A DNA stretch of 64,000 nt from Bacteroidota bacterium (GCA_023386585.1 JAEWJM010000003.1:186001-250000); one strand, 5' to 3'; shown: positions 1 to 8,320, numbered from the stretch's first letter. The notes: a model not told the origin generated them from the sequence alone. A program made the numbers and translations.

Positions 1-1694
1 CTGGCTTTGAGAAAGCTTTCATCGTCTTTTATTTCCTTGCTGTACACGCCACTGACAGATTTAATTTGCGCTTTATATCTTCCAAAAACTATTTCCAGTG
101 CATCGCTGATTTCGCCCAGTGTCGCGCGATTCCTCGCTGCCTCGATTGCAGCTTCCAAGAGGTTATCGGTTCCGCTTCGTGCAGCATCAGTCAGCCGTTT
201 AAGGCTGTTTGCCACTGCCTCGGCGTTTCTCGTCGCTTTAATTTTCGCAATGCTTTCCATTTGTTGCCTTCGCACCATTTGGTTGTCAACGTCGAGTATG
301 TGCAGCGGATCTTCCTTTGCAAGTCGGTATTTGTTAACGCCAACAATTATATCTTGTCCGCTGTCGATTCTGGCCTGTTTCCGGGCTGCAGCTTCTTCGA
401 TGCGCAATTTCGGAATTCCGGCTTCAATTGCCTTTGTCATTCCGCCTAACGATTCGACTTCTTCGATCAGGTTCCATGCGCGTCCTGCAATCTCGTCGGT
501 AAGCTTTTCCACATAAAAACTGCCGCCCCAGGGATCGACGGTTTTTGTAATCTGGGTTTCTTCCTGAAGATAGATTTGGGTATTTCTTGCGATCCGCGCC
601 GAAAAATCAGTTGGTAATGCAATCGCTTCGTCGAGTGCGTTGGTGTGCAAGGATTGGGTTCCGCCGAACGCTGCCGCAGCTGCTTCGATGCAGGTACGCG
701 CCACATTATTGAACGGATCCTGTTCGGTCAGGCTCCAGCCCGAAGTCTGGCAGTGCGTTCTCAATGCCAGCGATTTTTCATCCTTCGGATTGAATTGCTT
801 GAGGAGTTTTGACCAGATCATCCGGCCGGCGCGCATCTTCGCAATTTCCATAAAATGATTCATTCCGATTGCCCAAAAGAAGGAAAGCCGGGGTGCGAAA
901 GCGTCGATCGGCATTCCGGCGGCGATCCCGGTTCGCACGTATTCCAAGCCGCCGGCAAGCGTGTAGGCCAGTTCAATATCGGCAGTTGCGCCTGCTTCCT
1001 GCATGTGGTAACCCGAAATCGAGATCGAGTTGAACTTTGGCATATTGCGGCTCGTGTAAGCGAATATGTCGGCAATGATTTGCATCGAAGGCGCCGGCGG
1101 ATATATATAGGTATTGCGAACCATGAACTCCTTCAGGATGTCGTTTTGGATCGTGCCCGAAAGTTGTTCAGGAGCCACGCCTTGCTCCTCGGCAGCGACG
1201 ATATAAAAAGCCATTATCGGTAGGACGGCGCCATTCATTGTCATTGAAACGGACATTTCTTCGAGCGGAATCTGGTCGAAAAGAATCTTCATGTCCTCAA
1301 CCGAATCGATGGCAACTCCGGCTTTTCCGACATCGCCCGTAACGCGCTCGTGATCGGAATCGTAGCCGCGGTGCGTGGCAAGATCGAATGCAACGGACAA
1401 ACCTTTCTGGCCAGCTGCAAGATTTCGGCGGTAAAAAGCGTTGCTGTCGGATGCCGTCGAAAAACCTGCGTATTGCCTGATTGTCCACGGGCGCCGAACG
1501 TACATCGTTGCGTAAGGTCCGCGCAGAAAAGGTGCGAAACCCGCGCCAAATCCGAGATGTTCAATTTCTTTTACGTCATTGGCAGAATACTGTTCAGCAA
1601 CAGCAATTCCCTCGGCTGTTGTAAAGCTTGTTTTCGTCTCCGGACTGCCCATTTTTAGATCGGGGAGCGATAAATCTGAAAAGTTCTTTCTCAT
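1..1694 (-). CDS. scpA: Methylmalonyl-CoA mutase large subunit (partial, 3' end outside window)
   Basis: Adenosylcobalamin enzyme that interconverts methylmalonyl-CoA and succinyl-CoA. The 564 codons present are open from the ATG at 1694 to the window edge. They show the substrate-binding barrel: GPYATMYVRRPWTIRQYAGF-type segment (about residues 59-78), VAFDLATHRGYDSD (about 101-114), the SGYHMQEAGATADIE segment (near residue 229) that in the family holds the active-site His, and the SLRTHCQTSGWSL and QSLHTNALDEA segments. The C-terminal cobalamin-binding domain with DxHxxG is expected beyond position 1 and cannot be seen. The start overlaps the stop of the small-subunit gene by 4 nt (ATGA), so the two are translationally coupled. 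Identity is very secure; only the 3' end is unknown. Confidence 0.96.
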   Translation of the reverse strand, partial: MRKNFSDLSLPDLKMGSPETKTSFTTAEGIAVAEQYSANDVKEIEHLGFGAGFAPFLRGPYATMYVRRPWTIRQYAGFSTASDSNAFYRRNLAAGQKGLSVAFDLATHRGYDSDHERVTGDVGKAGVAIDSVEDMKILFDQIPLEEMSVSMTMNGAVLPIMAFYIVAAEEQGVAPEQLSGTIQNDILKEFMVRNTYIYPPAPSMQIIADIFAYTSRNMPKFNSISISGYHMQEAGATADIELAYTLAGGLEYVRTGIAAGMPIDAFAPRLSFFWAIGMNHFMEIAKMRAGRMIWSKLLKQFNPKDEKSLALRTHCQTSGWSLTEQDPFNNVARTCIEAAAAAFGGTQSLHTNALDEAIALPTDFSARIARNTQIYLQEETQITKTVDPWGGSFYVEKLTDEIAGRAWNLIEEVESLGGMTKAIEAGIPKLRIEEAAARKQARIDSGQDIIVGVNKYRLAKEDPLHILDVDNQMVRRQQMESIAKIKATRNAEAVANSLKRLTDAARSGTDNLLEAAIEAARNRATLGEISDALEIVFGRYKAQIKSVSGVYSKEIKDDESFLKA

Positions 1695-3058
1695 GAGCGT
1701 TCCTTTTTTTCTTCAGCAAGGCGTTCCTGCTCCAGTTTTTCTGCCAGTCTTTTTTCTATTATCGGAGTGATCAGTGTTTTGCGCGGTTTTGACTTTACGA
1801 ACGGAAACAACTCGAGATCGTCTAACATCCGGTTCGATTTGTCAGGATGTCTGTTGGTGCCCAGCAAGACTAATTTTCCGCTATCAAAAAGTTCCTGTTC
1901 GCGTTTCGCCGATTCGGTGATTTTTCGTTGGATTGTGCCGGCTTTAAGCTGCGACAGAATTCCGCCTTCCGACTCAATTTCCTTGAAAAGCGCTAACGAT
2001 TTTTCGGCAATCTGGCGCGTAAGGCTTTCGATGTAGTAGCTGCCATCGGCTGGATTTCCGACTTTATCAAAATAACTTTCATGCTTCAATATCAACAGTT
2101 GGTTGCGTGATATCCGCTCTCCAAATTCGTTGCTTTTGTGATAGATCGCGTCGTATGGCAAATTGGACACGGCGTCTGCGCCACCCAAAACGGCGCTCAT
2201 GCATTCGGTTGTTGAGCGCAGCATGTTGACATTGTAATCGTATAGTGTTTTGTTGCGTTTGGTTGGCGTTGCGATGACGTGGCAATTTCCTTCACGCCCA
2301 TATTCATTGGCGACAAGCGCATATAAAAGCCGCAATGCACGGATCTTTGCAATCTCAAAAAAATAGTTCGAACCAATAGCGACTTCAATTGTGATTGGGG
2401 AGCTGGTGTTTTCAACGCGGCTGAGATATTCATTTGCATGTGAGAGCGCATAGGCAATCTGTTGAACGATGTTCGCGCCGGCGTTTTGGTACAATGTCGC
2501 GTCAACGCTGAGCAATCTAATATGTTTCGCCTGTTGGGCGGCCTTTGAAAGTACCGCAAAATTGTCTTCTTTTGAAAACCAATTTCCCTCTTTTGCAAGT
2601 TCGTGTATCGGGTCACAAAGCAAAAAAACGGTTCCGCTGCGTCCCGATGATGCTTTGTCGGCGTTCAATATATAGTCGGATGACAAAAACTGGAGCCTGA
2701 AATATAGGTCTGTTTCTGAAGGAAGTGCGCCAATTATCCCGGCAATATCTACCGATTCATCGGCAATTGTAAATCGGATGCTTTCAGCGCCACGTTTCAG
2801 GCTGTCTTTCGCGCGATAGATTGATTTTTCAACATCGAAAACAAAAATATCCTGGCAAATGCTGAATCCCGGAGTTTTATGGGGAATTTCGAGCGGTGCA
2901 TATTGTTCGTCGCCGTGGTAAAACGGCCGAACCTTAATGCCTTCGAGGCTTTCCCATACCACATCGCTGTAATCGGCGCCCTTCAGCTCGAACTGGATCT
3001 GCTGTTTCCATTGCTTTGACGAAACCGGCGGAAATTCGGAAAAAAGGTTTTCAGCCAT
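1691..3058 (-). CDS. mutA: Methylmalonyl-CoA mutase small subunit
   Basis: 455-residue partner of the large subunit in the heterodimeric mutase. The N-terminus (SSKQWKQQIQFELKGADY) and the block around VVWESLEGIKVRPFYHGDE are typical of the mutase N-terminal arm, followed by a barrel-like region with NAGANIVQQIAYALSHANEY and YYIESLTRQIAEKSL. It ends in a charged tail (IIEKRLAEKLEQERLAEEKK) and has no cobalamin-binding domain. In the family the small chain of actinobacteria carries a degenerate copy of that domain, so this is the short version I would expect in Bacteroidota. The small subunit does not bind B12 and is thought to be structural. Operon with the large subunit downstream; a 65-nt gap with a heptad repeat separates it from the ftsB-like gene. 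Confidence 0.93.
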   Translation of the reverse strand: MAENLFSEFPPVSSKQWKQQIQFELKGADYSDVVWESLEGIKVRPFYHGDEQYAPLEIPHKTPGFSICQDIFVFDVEKSIYRAKDSLKRGAESIRFTIADESVDIAGIIGALPSETDLYFRLQFLSSDYILNADKASSGRSGTVFLLCDPIHELAKEGNWFSKEDNFAVLSKAAQQAKHIRLLSVDATLYQNAGANIVQQIAYALSHANEYLSRVENTSSPITIEVAIGSNYFFEIAKIRALRLLYALVANEYGREGNCHVIATPTKRNKTLYDYNVNMLRSTTECMSAVLGGADAVSNLPYDAIYHKSNEFGERISRNQLLILKHESYFDKVGNPADGSYYIESLTRQIAEKSLALFKEIESEGGILSQLKAGTIQRKITESAKREQELFDSGKLVLLGTNRHPDKSNRMLDDLELFPFVKSKPRKTLITPIIEKRLAEKLEQERLAEEKKERS

Positions 3059-3097
3059 AGAAGTTTAAGATTAGGGATTAAAGTTGTTGCTCGCTGG

Positions 3098-3130
3098 AAT
3101 TATTAATTATTAATTATCAATTATTAATTC
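3098..3130. repeat. Heptanucleotide tandem array, unit AATTATT
   Basis: Four 7-nt units (AATTATT, AATTATT, AATTATC, AATTATT) followed by AATTC. The array fills the gap between the mutA start and the ftsB-like stop, and the ftsB-like stop codon lies inside it. The same unit with the same AATTC end is found at 18684-18723. Confidence 0.8.
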
Positions 3131-3447
3131 TTCTTAACCGTGTCGCCTTCAAATTCGACAAGGTAAATGTCTTCGCTGTCGCGTTTCATGTAATACTTTT
3201 CGCGGGCATACTTTTCTACTTGGTCGGGGTTTTTCAGTTGCTTGATGTGTTCTTCGTCGGAGTGGATTTCGTCCTGGTAATATTTCTTGTTGGCCTCAAG
3301 CTCTTCGATCTGTTTGTTGAGTACGCGATGATCAAGCCACGAATAATTGTCAAGGAACAGCATCCATATTATAAAAAAGAGCAGCACCCAGACATATTTG
3401 TTGCTGATGAACCTGAACCAGGCGGTGTCTCTGTACGGATTGGCCAT
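3124..3447 (-). CDS. FtsB/DivIC-like septum formation initiator
   Basis: 107-residue bitopic membrane protein. A short cytoplasmic N-terminus is followed by one membrane segment (about residues 17-32, YVWVLLFFIIWMLFLD) and a periplasmic coiled coil (LNKQIEELEANKKYYQDEI...), then the short conserved KYAREKYYMKRDSEDIYLVEF block typical of FtsB/DivIC. These proteins join FtsL and FtsQ in the divisome. I place the start at the ATG at 3447 (MANPYRDTAWF). The frame stays open to an ATG at 3504, but those 19 extra codons come from an intergenic repeat element (3459-3536) and are unlikely to be real. Downstream of udk and upstream of the mutase genes on the same strand. Confidence 0.85.
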   Translation of the reverse strand: MANPYRDTAWFRFISNKYVWVLLFFIIWMLFLDNYSWLDHRVLNKQIEELEANKKYYQDEIHSDEEHIKQLKNPDQVEKYAREKYYMKRDSEDIYLVEFEGDTVKKN

Positions 3448-3458
3448 GACTTGAAAAT

Positions 3459-3536
3459 TAGCCCGGATTGCAGCGGCATCCTTTTGTGAAGTGGAGCGAA
3501 ACAAAAGATACAGCGGAAAGCCGGAAACAGCTTCTA
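3459..3536 (+). repeat. Intergenic palindromic repeat, copy A
   Basis: Left arm TAGCCCGGATTGCAGCGG..ATCCTTTTG, right arm CAAAAGATACAGCGGAAAGC..GGAAACAGCTTC. The centre forms its own stem (TTTTGT / ACAAAA). Sits between udk and the ftsB-like gene. Member of a family of eight copies in this window. Confidence 0.75.
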
Positions 3537-3550
3537 AAAGTAAAAATTAT

Positions 3551-4159
3551 TTACGAAATCCGCTGATTAATTACGGCGCGGACCACGTCGATTGCGACCG
3601 TGTTGTATTTGTCGTTTGGAATGATGATGTCGGCAAATGCCTTTGTCGGCTCGATGAATTGCTGGTGCATCGGTTTCAGCGTCGTTTGGTAGCGGTTTAA
3701 AACTTCTTCCATGTCGCGGCCGCGCTCGGCAATGTCGCGTTTGAGCCTTCTGATGAGGCGTTCGTCGGAGTCGGCGTGGACGAAAACCTTGACGTCGCAG
3801 AGGTCGCGGAGTTCCGGACTCGCCAATATCAGGATTCCTTCGACAATCATGACTTTACGCGGGTGAGTGATGATCGTGTCGTCGGTGCGGTTGTGGGTTA
3901 CGAAGGAATAGACCGGCTGTTCGATGTTTTGTCCCGATTTAAGCGCTTTCAGATGCGCCACCAGCAAATCGAAATCGATTGCCCGCGGATGATCGAAATT
4001 TACCAACGCACGCTCGTCGAAGCTCATGTGCGAATTGTCTTTGTAATAGGAATCCTGGTGAATGATGCCAACTTCCGTCTCCGGGAGTTCATTCATGATC
4101 TGGTGGACTACGGTGGTTTTTCCGCTTCCGGTGCCACCGGCAATACCAATTATGAGCAT
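3551..4159 (-). CDS. udk: Uridine kinase
   Basis: Pyrimidine salvage enzyme that phosphorylates uridine and cytidine with ATP or GTP in the cytoplasm. 202 residues from the ATG at 4159. The P-loop GIAGGTGSGKTT is at residues 5-16, followed by HQDSYYKD and VNFDHPRAIDFDLL, both characteristic of the family, and the RRLKRDIAERGR block of the lid. The frame is open 52 codons further upstream to 4315, but that stretch is arginine-rich, precedes the P-loop, and runs into repeat copy B, so I reject it. A possible -7 box (TATTTTTG) at 4185-4178 lies about 18 nt before the chosen start. Confidence 0.93.
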   Translation of the reverse strand: MLIIGIAGGTGSGKTTVVHQIMNELPETEVGIIHQDSYYKDNSHMSFDERALVNFDHPRAIDFDLLVAHLKALKSGQNIEQPVYSFVTHNRTDDTIITHPRKVMIVEGILILASPELRDLCDVKVFVHADSDERLIRRLKRDIAERGRDMEEVLNRYQTTLKPMHQQFIEPTKAFADIIIPNDKYNTVAIDVVRAVINQRIS

Positions 4160-4230
4160 AGGTTGAGTGTTGTGCGGCAAAAATAGGAATTTATTGGCGT
4201 GATGTCGCTGGTCGCGCCATATTCTTTGGG

Positions 4231-4370
4231 AGCTTTTTCCTGCTGTTTGCTCAAGTTGCGGTTTTCGCGGCGGTTTTTCCTTCGGCTCATTGCGGGCTTC
4301 CGCCGGTCGCCGCATTCGCCGGGAAAAAGTGGCCGCGAAAACCGCAAGCTTTCCGCGTCCATCAGGGCTG
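4231..4370 (-). repeat. Intergenic palindromic repeat, copy B (expanded core)
   Basis: Read on the minus strand it begins AGCCCTGATGGA and ends CAGCAGGAAAAAGCTCC, like the other copies. The core is unusually long and holds an inverted repeat GCGGTTTTCGCGG / CCGCGAAAACCGC. Upstream of udk. Confidence 0.6.
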
Positions 4371-4475
4371 GGGAGGACTTGATAAGAGATGTTTGTTGGA
4401 GTTGGCGGGACGTGCGCCGGAGTTCAAAGGATTACTCGCTTCGCTCGTGATCCTGGAGGTGGGATGATGCTAGAC

Positions 4476-4503
4476 AAATCCCCGGCTGCGCCGGGATTTT
4501 TTG
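4476..4503 (+). terminator. Hairpin with T-run
   Basis: AAATCCCCGGC-TG-GCCGGGATTTTTTG: GC-rich stem with one bulged C and a T tract on the plus strand. No plus-strand gene precedes it directly; it may protect against read-through or be a remnant. Confidence 0.5.
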
Positions 4504-4506
4504 TTT

Positions 4507-4540
4507 GCAAAAAAGCCTCAAGCAAGCTTGGCTTTTTTGC
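4507..4540. terminator. Bidirectional hairpin terminator
   Basis: Perfect outer stem GCAAAAAAGC / GCTTTTTTGC with an inner CAAG-CAAG-CTTG stem-loop; A-run on one side and T-run on the other. Second of two hairpins downstream of tRNA-Pro. Confidence 0.6.
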
Positions 4541-4544
4541 GTAA

Positions 4545-4577
4545 CAAAAAATCCCTTCTGCAATGCAGAAGGGATTT
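4545..4577 (-). terminator. Terminator of tRNA-Pro
   Basis: 13-bp perfect stem AAATCCCTTCTGC / GCAGAAGGGATTT with a 3-nt loop, followed on the minus strand by TTTTTTG. It begins 6 nt beyond the 3' end of the tRNA. Confidence 0.8.
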
Positions 4578-4582
4578 GTCTG

Positions 4583-4657
4583 TCGGGGTGGCAGGATTCG
4601 AACCTGCGACCTCCTGGTCCCAAACCAGGCGCGATGACCGGGCTACGCTACACCCCG
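4583..4657 (-). tRNA. tRNA-Pro (anticodon TGG)
   Basis: 75-nt cloverleaf. The acceptor stem CGGGGTG pairs with CACCCCG (7 of 7), the discriminator base is A, and there is no encoded CCA. The anticodon stem-loop CCTGG-TTTGGGA-CCAGG gives anticodon TGG, reading CCN proline codons. The T arm GCAGG-TTCGAAT-CCTGC is perfect. It lies alone, with its own promoter upstream and terminator downstream. Confidence 0.97.
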
Positions 4658-4669
4658 AAAAAGTGTGTG

Positions 4670-4699
4670 CAAATATAAGATTAAATTTAACTTCAACAA
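4670..4699 (-). promoter_or_regulatory. Bacteroidota-type promoter of tRNA-Pro
   Basis: On the minus strand TTG (4699-4697), 19 nt, then TATATTTG (4677-4670), ending 12 nt before the mature tRNA. Matches the known TTG / TAnnTTTG consensus of flavobacterial sigma factor. Confidence 0.7.
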
Positions 4700-4779
4700 C
4701 ATGTGGATAAAAATTACAGGAATTATTTCGGCATAGCGAAAAGTGATCCTGCCCAATTTTTACTTCCTGAATTAAAGCC

Positions 4780-4787
4780 TACATTTG
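4780..4787 (+). promoter_or_regulatory. Probable -7 box of trxB
   Basis: TACATTTG, 16 nt before the trxB start; the matching upstream position carries TTT instead of TTG. Confidence 0.4.
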
Positions 4788-4803
4788 CAACGCAAAATTA
4801 AAG

Positions 4804-5754
4804 ATGATGTCTGACACAATTGAAAAAATAAATTGCCTTATTATAGGCTCAGGGCCGGCGGGTTACACTGCGGCGATTTACGCCGCGCGTGCTGATATGA
4901 AACCTGTCGTTTATACCGGTATGGAACCGGGCGGCCAATTGACAACAACAACTGAAGTTGATAATTTCCCGGGCTATCCTGAGGGCATCGACGGGCCGAC
5001 GATGATGACGCAGCTGCAGCAGCAGGCGGAACGTTTCGGAACGGATGTCCGAATCGGAATGGCAACAGCAGTCGAATTAAGCAAAGAAAAAGGCGGTTGG
5101 CATAAAGTCACCATTGATGGATCGAAAGAAATACTGGCGCGTACTGTAATTATTTCTACAGGAGCGACCGCAAAGTATCTCGGATTGCCGAGCGAGCAGA
5201 AACTACGCGGCGGCGGCGTTTCGGCGTGCGCGGTTTGTGACGGATTTTTTTATAAAGGCCAGGACGTAGCCATTGTTGGCGCCGGCGATACCGCCGCTGA
5301 GGAAGCTACATACCTCGCAAACATCTGCAAAAGCGTTACAATGCTGGTTCGCAAAGAAGCAATGCGCGCTTCCAAGGCAATGCAACATAGAGTTAACCAC
5401 ACCGCGAACCTGAAAGTGCTTTACAATACTGAAGTCGATGAAGTTATCGGTGACCAGGTTGTTGAAGGTCTGCGAATGGTGAACAACAAAACCGGCGAAA
5501 AATCCGAAATCGCGATAACGGGATTGTTCATTGCAATTGGGCACAAGCCCAATACCGAAATCTTTAACGGCCAACTCGACATGGATGAAACGGGTTATCT
5601 GCTGACGAAAGCGAAAAGTACGCATACCAACCTGCCGGGCGTTTTTGCCTGCGGCGACGTTCAGGATAAGGAATACCGACAAGCGATCACCGCTGCAGGA
5701 ACCGGCTGCATGGCCGCCCTTGATGCCGAGCGCTATCTGGCGAGTCTTGAATAA
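4804..5754 (+). CDS. trxB: Thioredoxin-disulfide reductase
   Basis: Cytoplasmic flavoenzyme that passes electrons from NADPH to thioredoxin. 316 residues, the usual bacterial length. FAD-binding GSGPAGYTAAIYAAR lies near residues 16-30; the redox pair is in SACAVCDG (CxxC, near residue 140), the NADPH-binding glycine motif is GAGDTAAEEA, and the C-terminal FAD motif is GVFACGDVQD. Two small departures: the redox motif is CAVC where CATC is the common form, and the HRR motif that contacts the NADPH phosphate reads VRKEAMRASK. Start ATG 4804 or 4807 (MMSD). Single gene between a promoter and a bidirectional terminator. Confidence 0.95.
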   Translation: MMSDTIEKINCLIIGSGPAGYTAAIYAARADMKPVVYTGMEPGGQLTTTTEVDNFPGYPEGIDGPTMMTQLQQQAERFGTDVRIGMATAVELSKEKGGWHKVTIDGSKEILARTVIISTGATAKYLGLPSEQKLRGGGVSACAVCDGFFYKGQDVAIVGAGDTAAEEATYLANICKSVTMLVRKEAMRASKAMQHRVNHTANLKVLYNTEVDEVIGDQVVEGLRMVNNKTGEKSEIAITGLFIAIGHKPNTEIFNGQLDMDETGYLLTKAKSTHTNLPGVFACGDVQDKEYRQAITAAGTGCMAALDAERYLASLE

Positions 5755-5759
5755 AAACA

Positions 5760-5786
5760 AAAAATCCCGCTTCGGCGGGATTTTTT
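5760..5786. terminator. Bidirectional terminator between trxB and the DUF2807 gene
   Basis: AAAATCCCGC-TTCG-GCGGGATTTT with A and T runs on the two sides; serves the convergent trxB and DUF2807 genes. Confidence 0.85.
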
Positions 5787-6612
5787 ATTTAAGCTGTTTT
5801 TTTCGGAGTGCGGCGCTGTCCTGGAATTTCCGAAGTTCTATCTTTTGTTCGCCGTAGAGTTCAATAACGGATTTCCCCGAGGCTTCGATTACAACCGAAT
5901 TGGTTGGGTTCAGGCTGCTTTCGGAGCTTCCTTCGGCGATTACAAGCGCCGTTTTCGATGTGAGGTTCTTGCCGACAAACGTGGAATTGTTGTCGAGGCG
6001 TAGCGTCAAATCGATTGCGTCGCCTTCAATGTCGGCAACCGCTTTCTGGTACAAGTCGCATTTGAGTTTTGGTGTGGCGATCAGTGCTTTGAAATGTGAA
6101 TTTTTGCTGAGTTCGACCACAGTGTTGTCGGCTGTCACATTGAGTTCGGCTTTAGCCTTATCGTTGCCCATCAGCGTGAAATTCTTTGCCTTTATATTGC
6201 AGTAAATTTTCGCACTTCCCATGATCTTGAAGGTAAAGTCGTCTTCTTTGATATCCGTCAATGCCGTGACTTTCGTATCTTCTTTGGCAATCACCATTTT
6301 TAGTTTGGTATACGTGACTTTAACGCTGAATTTTTTAAAGCTGGAAACTTCGGTTGTTGCACCAATTCGGAGTGTGCCGCCGGATACTGTCAGCGATATT
6401 GCATCGTGAAGGTTGTCGTCGGCATCGATCTCAATTTCGTTGCGGTCACCGGCCGAGAGGAAAAGCTCGACATTGTCTTCAATTTCAATGTTGTCAAAAT
6501 CGGCGACTTCACGTTGCTCGGTTGTGACATTTTTGGATCCTTTTAGTTTTTGGCCAAAAGATGCCGAGGCGATCAAAAGGAGGCAAGCAATTATTGCCTT
6601 GGAGTTTTTCAT
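5785..6612 (-). CDS. Secreted DUF2807 (head GIN domain) protein
   Basis: 275 residues from the ATG at 6612. The signal peptide MKNSKAIIACLLLIASASFG is followed by a long beta-rich region of short alternating strands, with FDNIEIEDNVELFLSAGD matching the opening of the DUF2807 domain. The family is predicted to form a right-handed beta helix exposed on the cell surface; its role is unknown. An earlier in-frame ATG (6666) would place 18 charged residues before the signal peptide and is rejected. A TATATTTG box (6635-6628) fits a short leader. Third DUF2807 gene of this region; its C-terminus (ALRKKQLK) is basic. Confidence 0.75.
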   Translation of the reverse strand: MKNSKAIIACLLLIASASFGQKLKGSKNVTTEQREVADFDNIEIEDNVELFLSAGDRNEIEIDADDNLHDAISLTVSGGTLRIGATTEVSSFKKFSVKVTYTKLKMVIAKEDTKVTALTDIKEDDFTFKIMGSAKIYCNIKAKNFTLMGNDKAKAELNVTADNTVVELSKNSHFKALIATPKLKCDLYQKAVADIEGDAIDLTLRLDNNSTFVGKNLTSKTALVIAEGSSESSLNPTNSVVIEASGKSVIELYGEQKIELRKFQDSAALRKKQLK

Positions 6613-6649
6613 CGGAAATGATTTGCGCAAATATAGAAATTCCGTCCAC

Positions 6650-7480
6650 TCACGATTTAAACGCATTGAGCAATTTCTCTTTATAGTTATCGAGCGGGAA
6701 GAGAAAACGGTAGTTTTTGCCCAGCAGGATCAGAAATGCGTTGATCAGGAACGACGGATAACGATCCTGGTATTTGTTCAGGTAGTGATCATAAACTTTA
6801 TTGTCGTAATTGTCGATCAGGAATGGGATTGTTTTGGCTGAATATAGCTTGTAAATGCGGTCTTCGCCGGTCACCTCATCTACAAATTGAACAAAATGCA
6901 ACGCATTCCCGTGCCGCAGGTGAAGGAACAATTCAACTGCTGAAAACGGCACGCTTCCCGGAACGCCATCGGTGAAGAGAATTCCTTTCCAGACATCGAT
7001 CATGATCCATTTCTGAAGCCGCGCTGAATAAATTTCATTGAAAGTATGACCGTAATCCGAACGATATAATTTGTCGACTATGCCCCATTCGCGAACCTTA
7101 ATATTATTGATCAGGCAAAAAACATTGAAGATCTGTGAATGATCGCTGCAAACCCCGGCTTCACGGTTATAAATCAATCGGAGCGATTTGTTTGAGGAGA
7201 GCCCGAGTCCGCGCCCGCGATATTTATGTTTAGTGTAAAGAAACCGTGCAATTGCCAGTGATTTGTCGACTTCGTCAGCGCCGTTCGCAATGTCGATCTC
7301 GGAGTTCACCTCATAAAACAGCGAATCGGCATCAGCAGGATTGTTGATGTCATTGAAAGCGGGAAGGTGAAGTGGATTTTCCTTATAATTCCTGCTGATG
7401 AGCAAGAATCGTATGTAATAAAGCAGCGGATGACGGCGAACGATCCATGCCAATTTCGTTTTTATTTGCTTTATTTCCAC
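6650..7480 (-). CDS. Transglutaminase-like cysteine peptidase domain protein
   Basis: 276 residues, no signal peptide. Contains the transglutaminase-like core: Cys111 in GVCSDHSQIF, His145 in YGHTFNEIY and Asp162 in WIMIDVWKG, in the order and spacing of the papain-like triad. The N- and C-terminal thirds are rich in aromatic residues and may contain membrane-associated helices. In many bacteria such proteins are peptidases rather than cross-linking enzymes, and the substrate is unknown. It has its own promoter (7515-7546) between two terminators' worth of sequence, and the DUF2807 gene follows 37 nt downstream, so the two may be co-transcribed. Confidence 0.7.
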   Translation of the reverse strand: MEIKQIKTKLAWIVRRHPLLYYIRFLLISRNYKENPLHLPAFNDINNPADADSLFYEVNSEIDIANGADEVDKSLAIARFLYTKHKYRGRGLGLSSNKSLRLIYNREAGVCSDHSQIFNVFCLINNIKVREWGIVDKLYRSDYGHTFNEIYSARLQKWIMIDVWKGILFTDGVPGSVPFSAVELFLHLRHGNALHFVQFVDEVTGEDRIYKLYSAKTIPFLIDNYDNKVYDHYLNKYQDRYPSFLINAFLILLGKNYRFLFPLDNYKEKLLNAFKS

Positions 7481-7514
7481 ATGCTGTGATTTTGAATGGC
7501 TTATAGGTCCATTT

Positions 7515-7546
7515 CAAATATAGAAATAAATCGTTCCGTTTTACAA
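7515..7546 (-). promoter_or_regulatory. Promoter of the transglutaminase-like gene
   Basis: Minus strand TTG (7546-7544), 21 nt, TATATTTG (7522-7515), 35 nt before the start codon. Confidence 0.55.
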
Positions 7547-7559
7547 AATGTAAAAAGCA

Positions 7560-7586
7560 AAAAATCCCGCCTTCCGACGGGATTTC
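7560..7586 (-). terminator. Terminator of the DUF2807-PadR-PspC operon
   Basis: AAATCCCG / CGGGATTT stem with an 8-nt loop, followed on the minus strand by a T-run. It directly follows the last gene of the operon. Confidence 0.75.
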
Positions 7587-7587
7587 T

Positions 7588-8319
7588 TTATTTTGCCGAG
7601 ACGCTTCCGCCTGAGCTTACATCTTTTACGATTTCCTTCGGATCGCCGGCATAGCTGATCGACCCGCCGCTGGAGGCTTCGGCGTCGAGGCTGACAATCG
7701 GATGAACCTCAGTGCTGCTTCCGCTTGACGCTTTCGAAGTGACTTCGTTGGCGAGTAAACCGGAACAGTCGATTTCGCTTCCGCTTGACGTGGAAGTTTC
7801 CAATTCAAGCGCCTTGCCCGAAATCCTGATTTTGCTTCCGCTTGAAGCATCGCAGACAATATTTTCAACTTCCAGTTGCAATTTAATCTCGGTTCCGCTG
7901 CTGGCGTTGACTTTCAGTTTCTCGCCTTTTACGGATGCGGTGGTCGTGATGTCAGCCCCGCTTGAGCCTTCGATTGAAGTGATCTTCGGCATTTTCAGAA
8001 TTACCTTTTTCGAAGAAACATTGTTGTACTGGTTAAAGTCGCTGGTAATCTTTAGCGTATTTCCGCTGATTTCGGTGTGGATGTGCTCCATCAGGTTGTC
8101 ATCGGCTTCGACTGTGATCGCGGTATTATCCGACTGGATGATCACAACATCAATCCCGTTTTTCACCTCCAGCTGGTAAAATTCGCCGGAAACATTGCGG
8201 TTCTGGGTTATTACATTCCCGCTTCCGGTGATGCTTTTGACATTCATATTGCAGGAAGAAGCGAGCAGTGCGGCAGCTATACCAAATGCGGCCGAAACTG
8301 AACTGATGTTGATTTTCAT
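7588..8319 (-). CDS. DUF2807 (head GIN domain) lipoprotein
   Basis: 243 residues. The N-terminus (MKINISSVSAAFGIAAALLASSC) looks like a lipoprotein signal with Cys23 as lipidation site, although the lipobox is not perfect. The body opens with GSGNVITQNRNVSGEFYQLEVKNG and then holds a regular series of short turns: SSGAD, ASSGTE, ASSGSK, SSGSE, ASSGSS, ASSGGS and SSGGS, about every 16-22 residues, which suggests the rungs of a beta helix. Starts 1 nt after the stop of the PspC gene, so they are translated together. Surface or periplasmic; function unknown. Confidence 0.75.
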   Translation of the reverse strand: MKINISSVSAAFGIAAALLASSCNMNVKSITGSGNVITQNRNVSGEFYQLEVKNGIDVVIIQSDNTAITVEADDNLMEHIHTEISGNTLKITSDFNQYNNVSSKKVILKMPKITSIEGSSGADITTTASVKGEKLKVNASSGTEIKLQLEVENIVCDASSGSKIRISGKALELETSTSSGSEIDCSGLLANEVTSKASSGSSTEVHPIVSLDAEASSGGSISYAGDPKEIVKDVSSGGSVSAK

Positions 8320-8320
8320 T

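Larger units (their letters stand above)
4160..4582. other. Non-coding 423-bp stretch
   Basis: No gene is supported here. It holds the probable udk promoter, repeat copy B (4231-4370) and three strong hairpins (4476-4503, 4507-4540, 4545-4577) that end transcription from the tRNA side. Short open frames across it are shadows. Confidence 0.7.

Noticed and set aside
3098..3130. CRISPR-like array
   Set aside because: The units are 7 nt long with no spacers, and no cas gene is in the window.
4199..4450. 83-codon plus-strand frame upstream of tRNA-Pro
   Set aside because: Arg/Ser-rich translation of repeat copy B and its surroundings, no homology and no ribosome-binding context.
4501..4710. Open frame with a GFEPATSWSQTR-like peptide over the tRNA-Pro gene
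   Set aside because: It is the translation of the antisense of the tRNA; the same peptide is a well-known artefact of tRNA regions.
5203..5760. 185-codon minus-strand frame in trxB
   Set aside because: Shadow of the trxB coding sequence; no signal or motif and no promoter.
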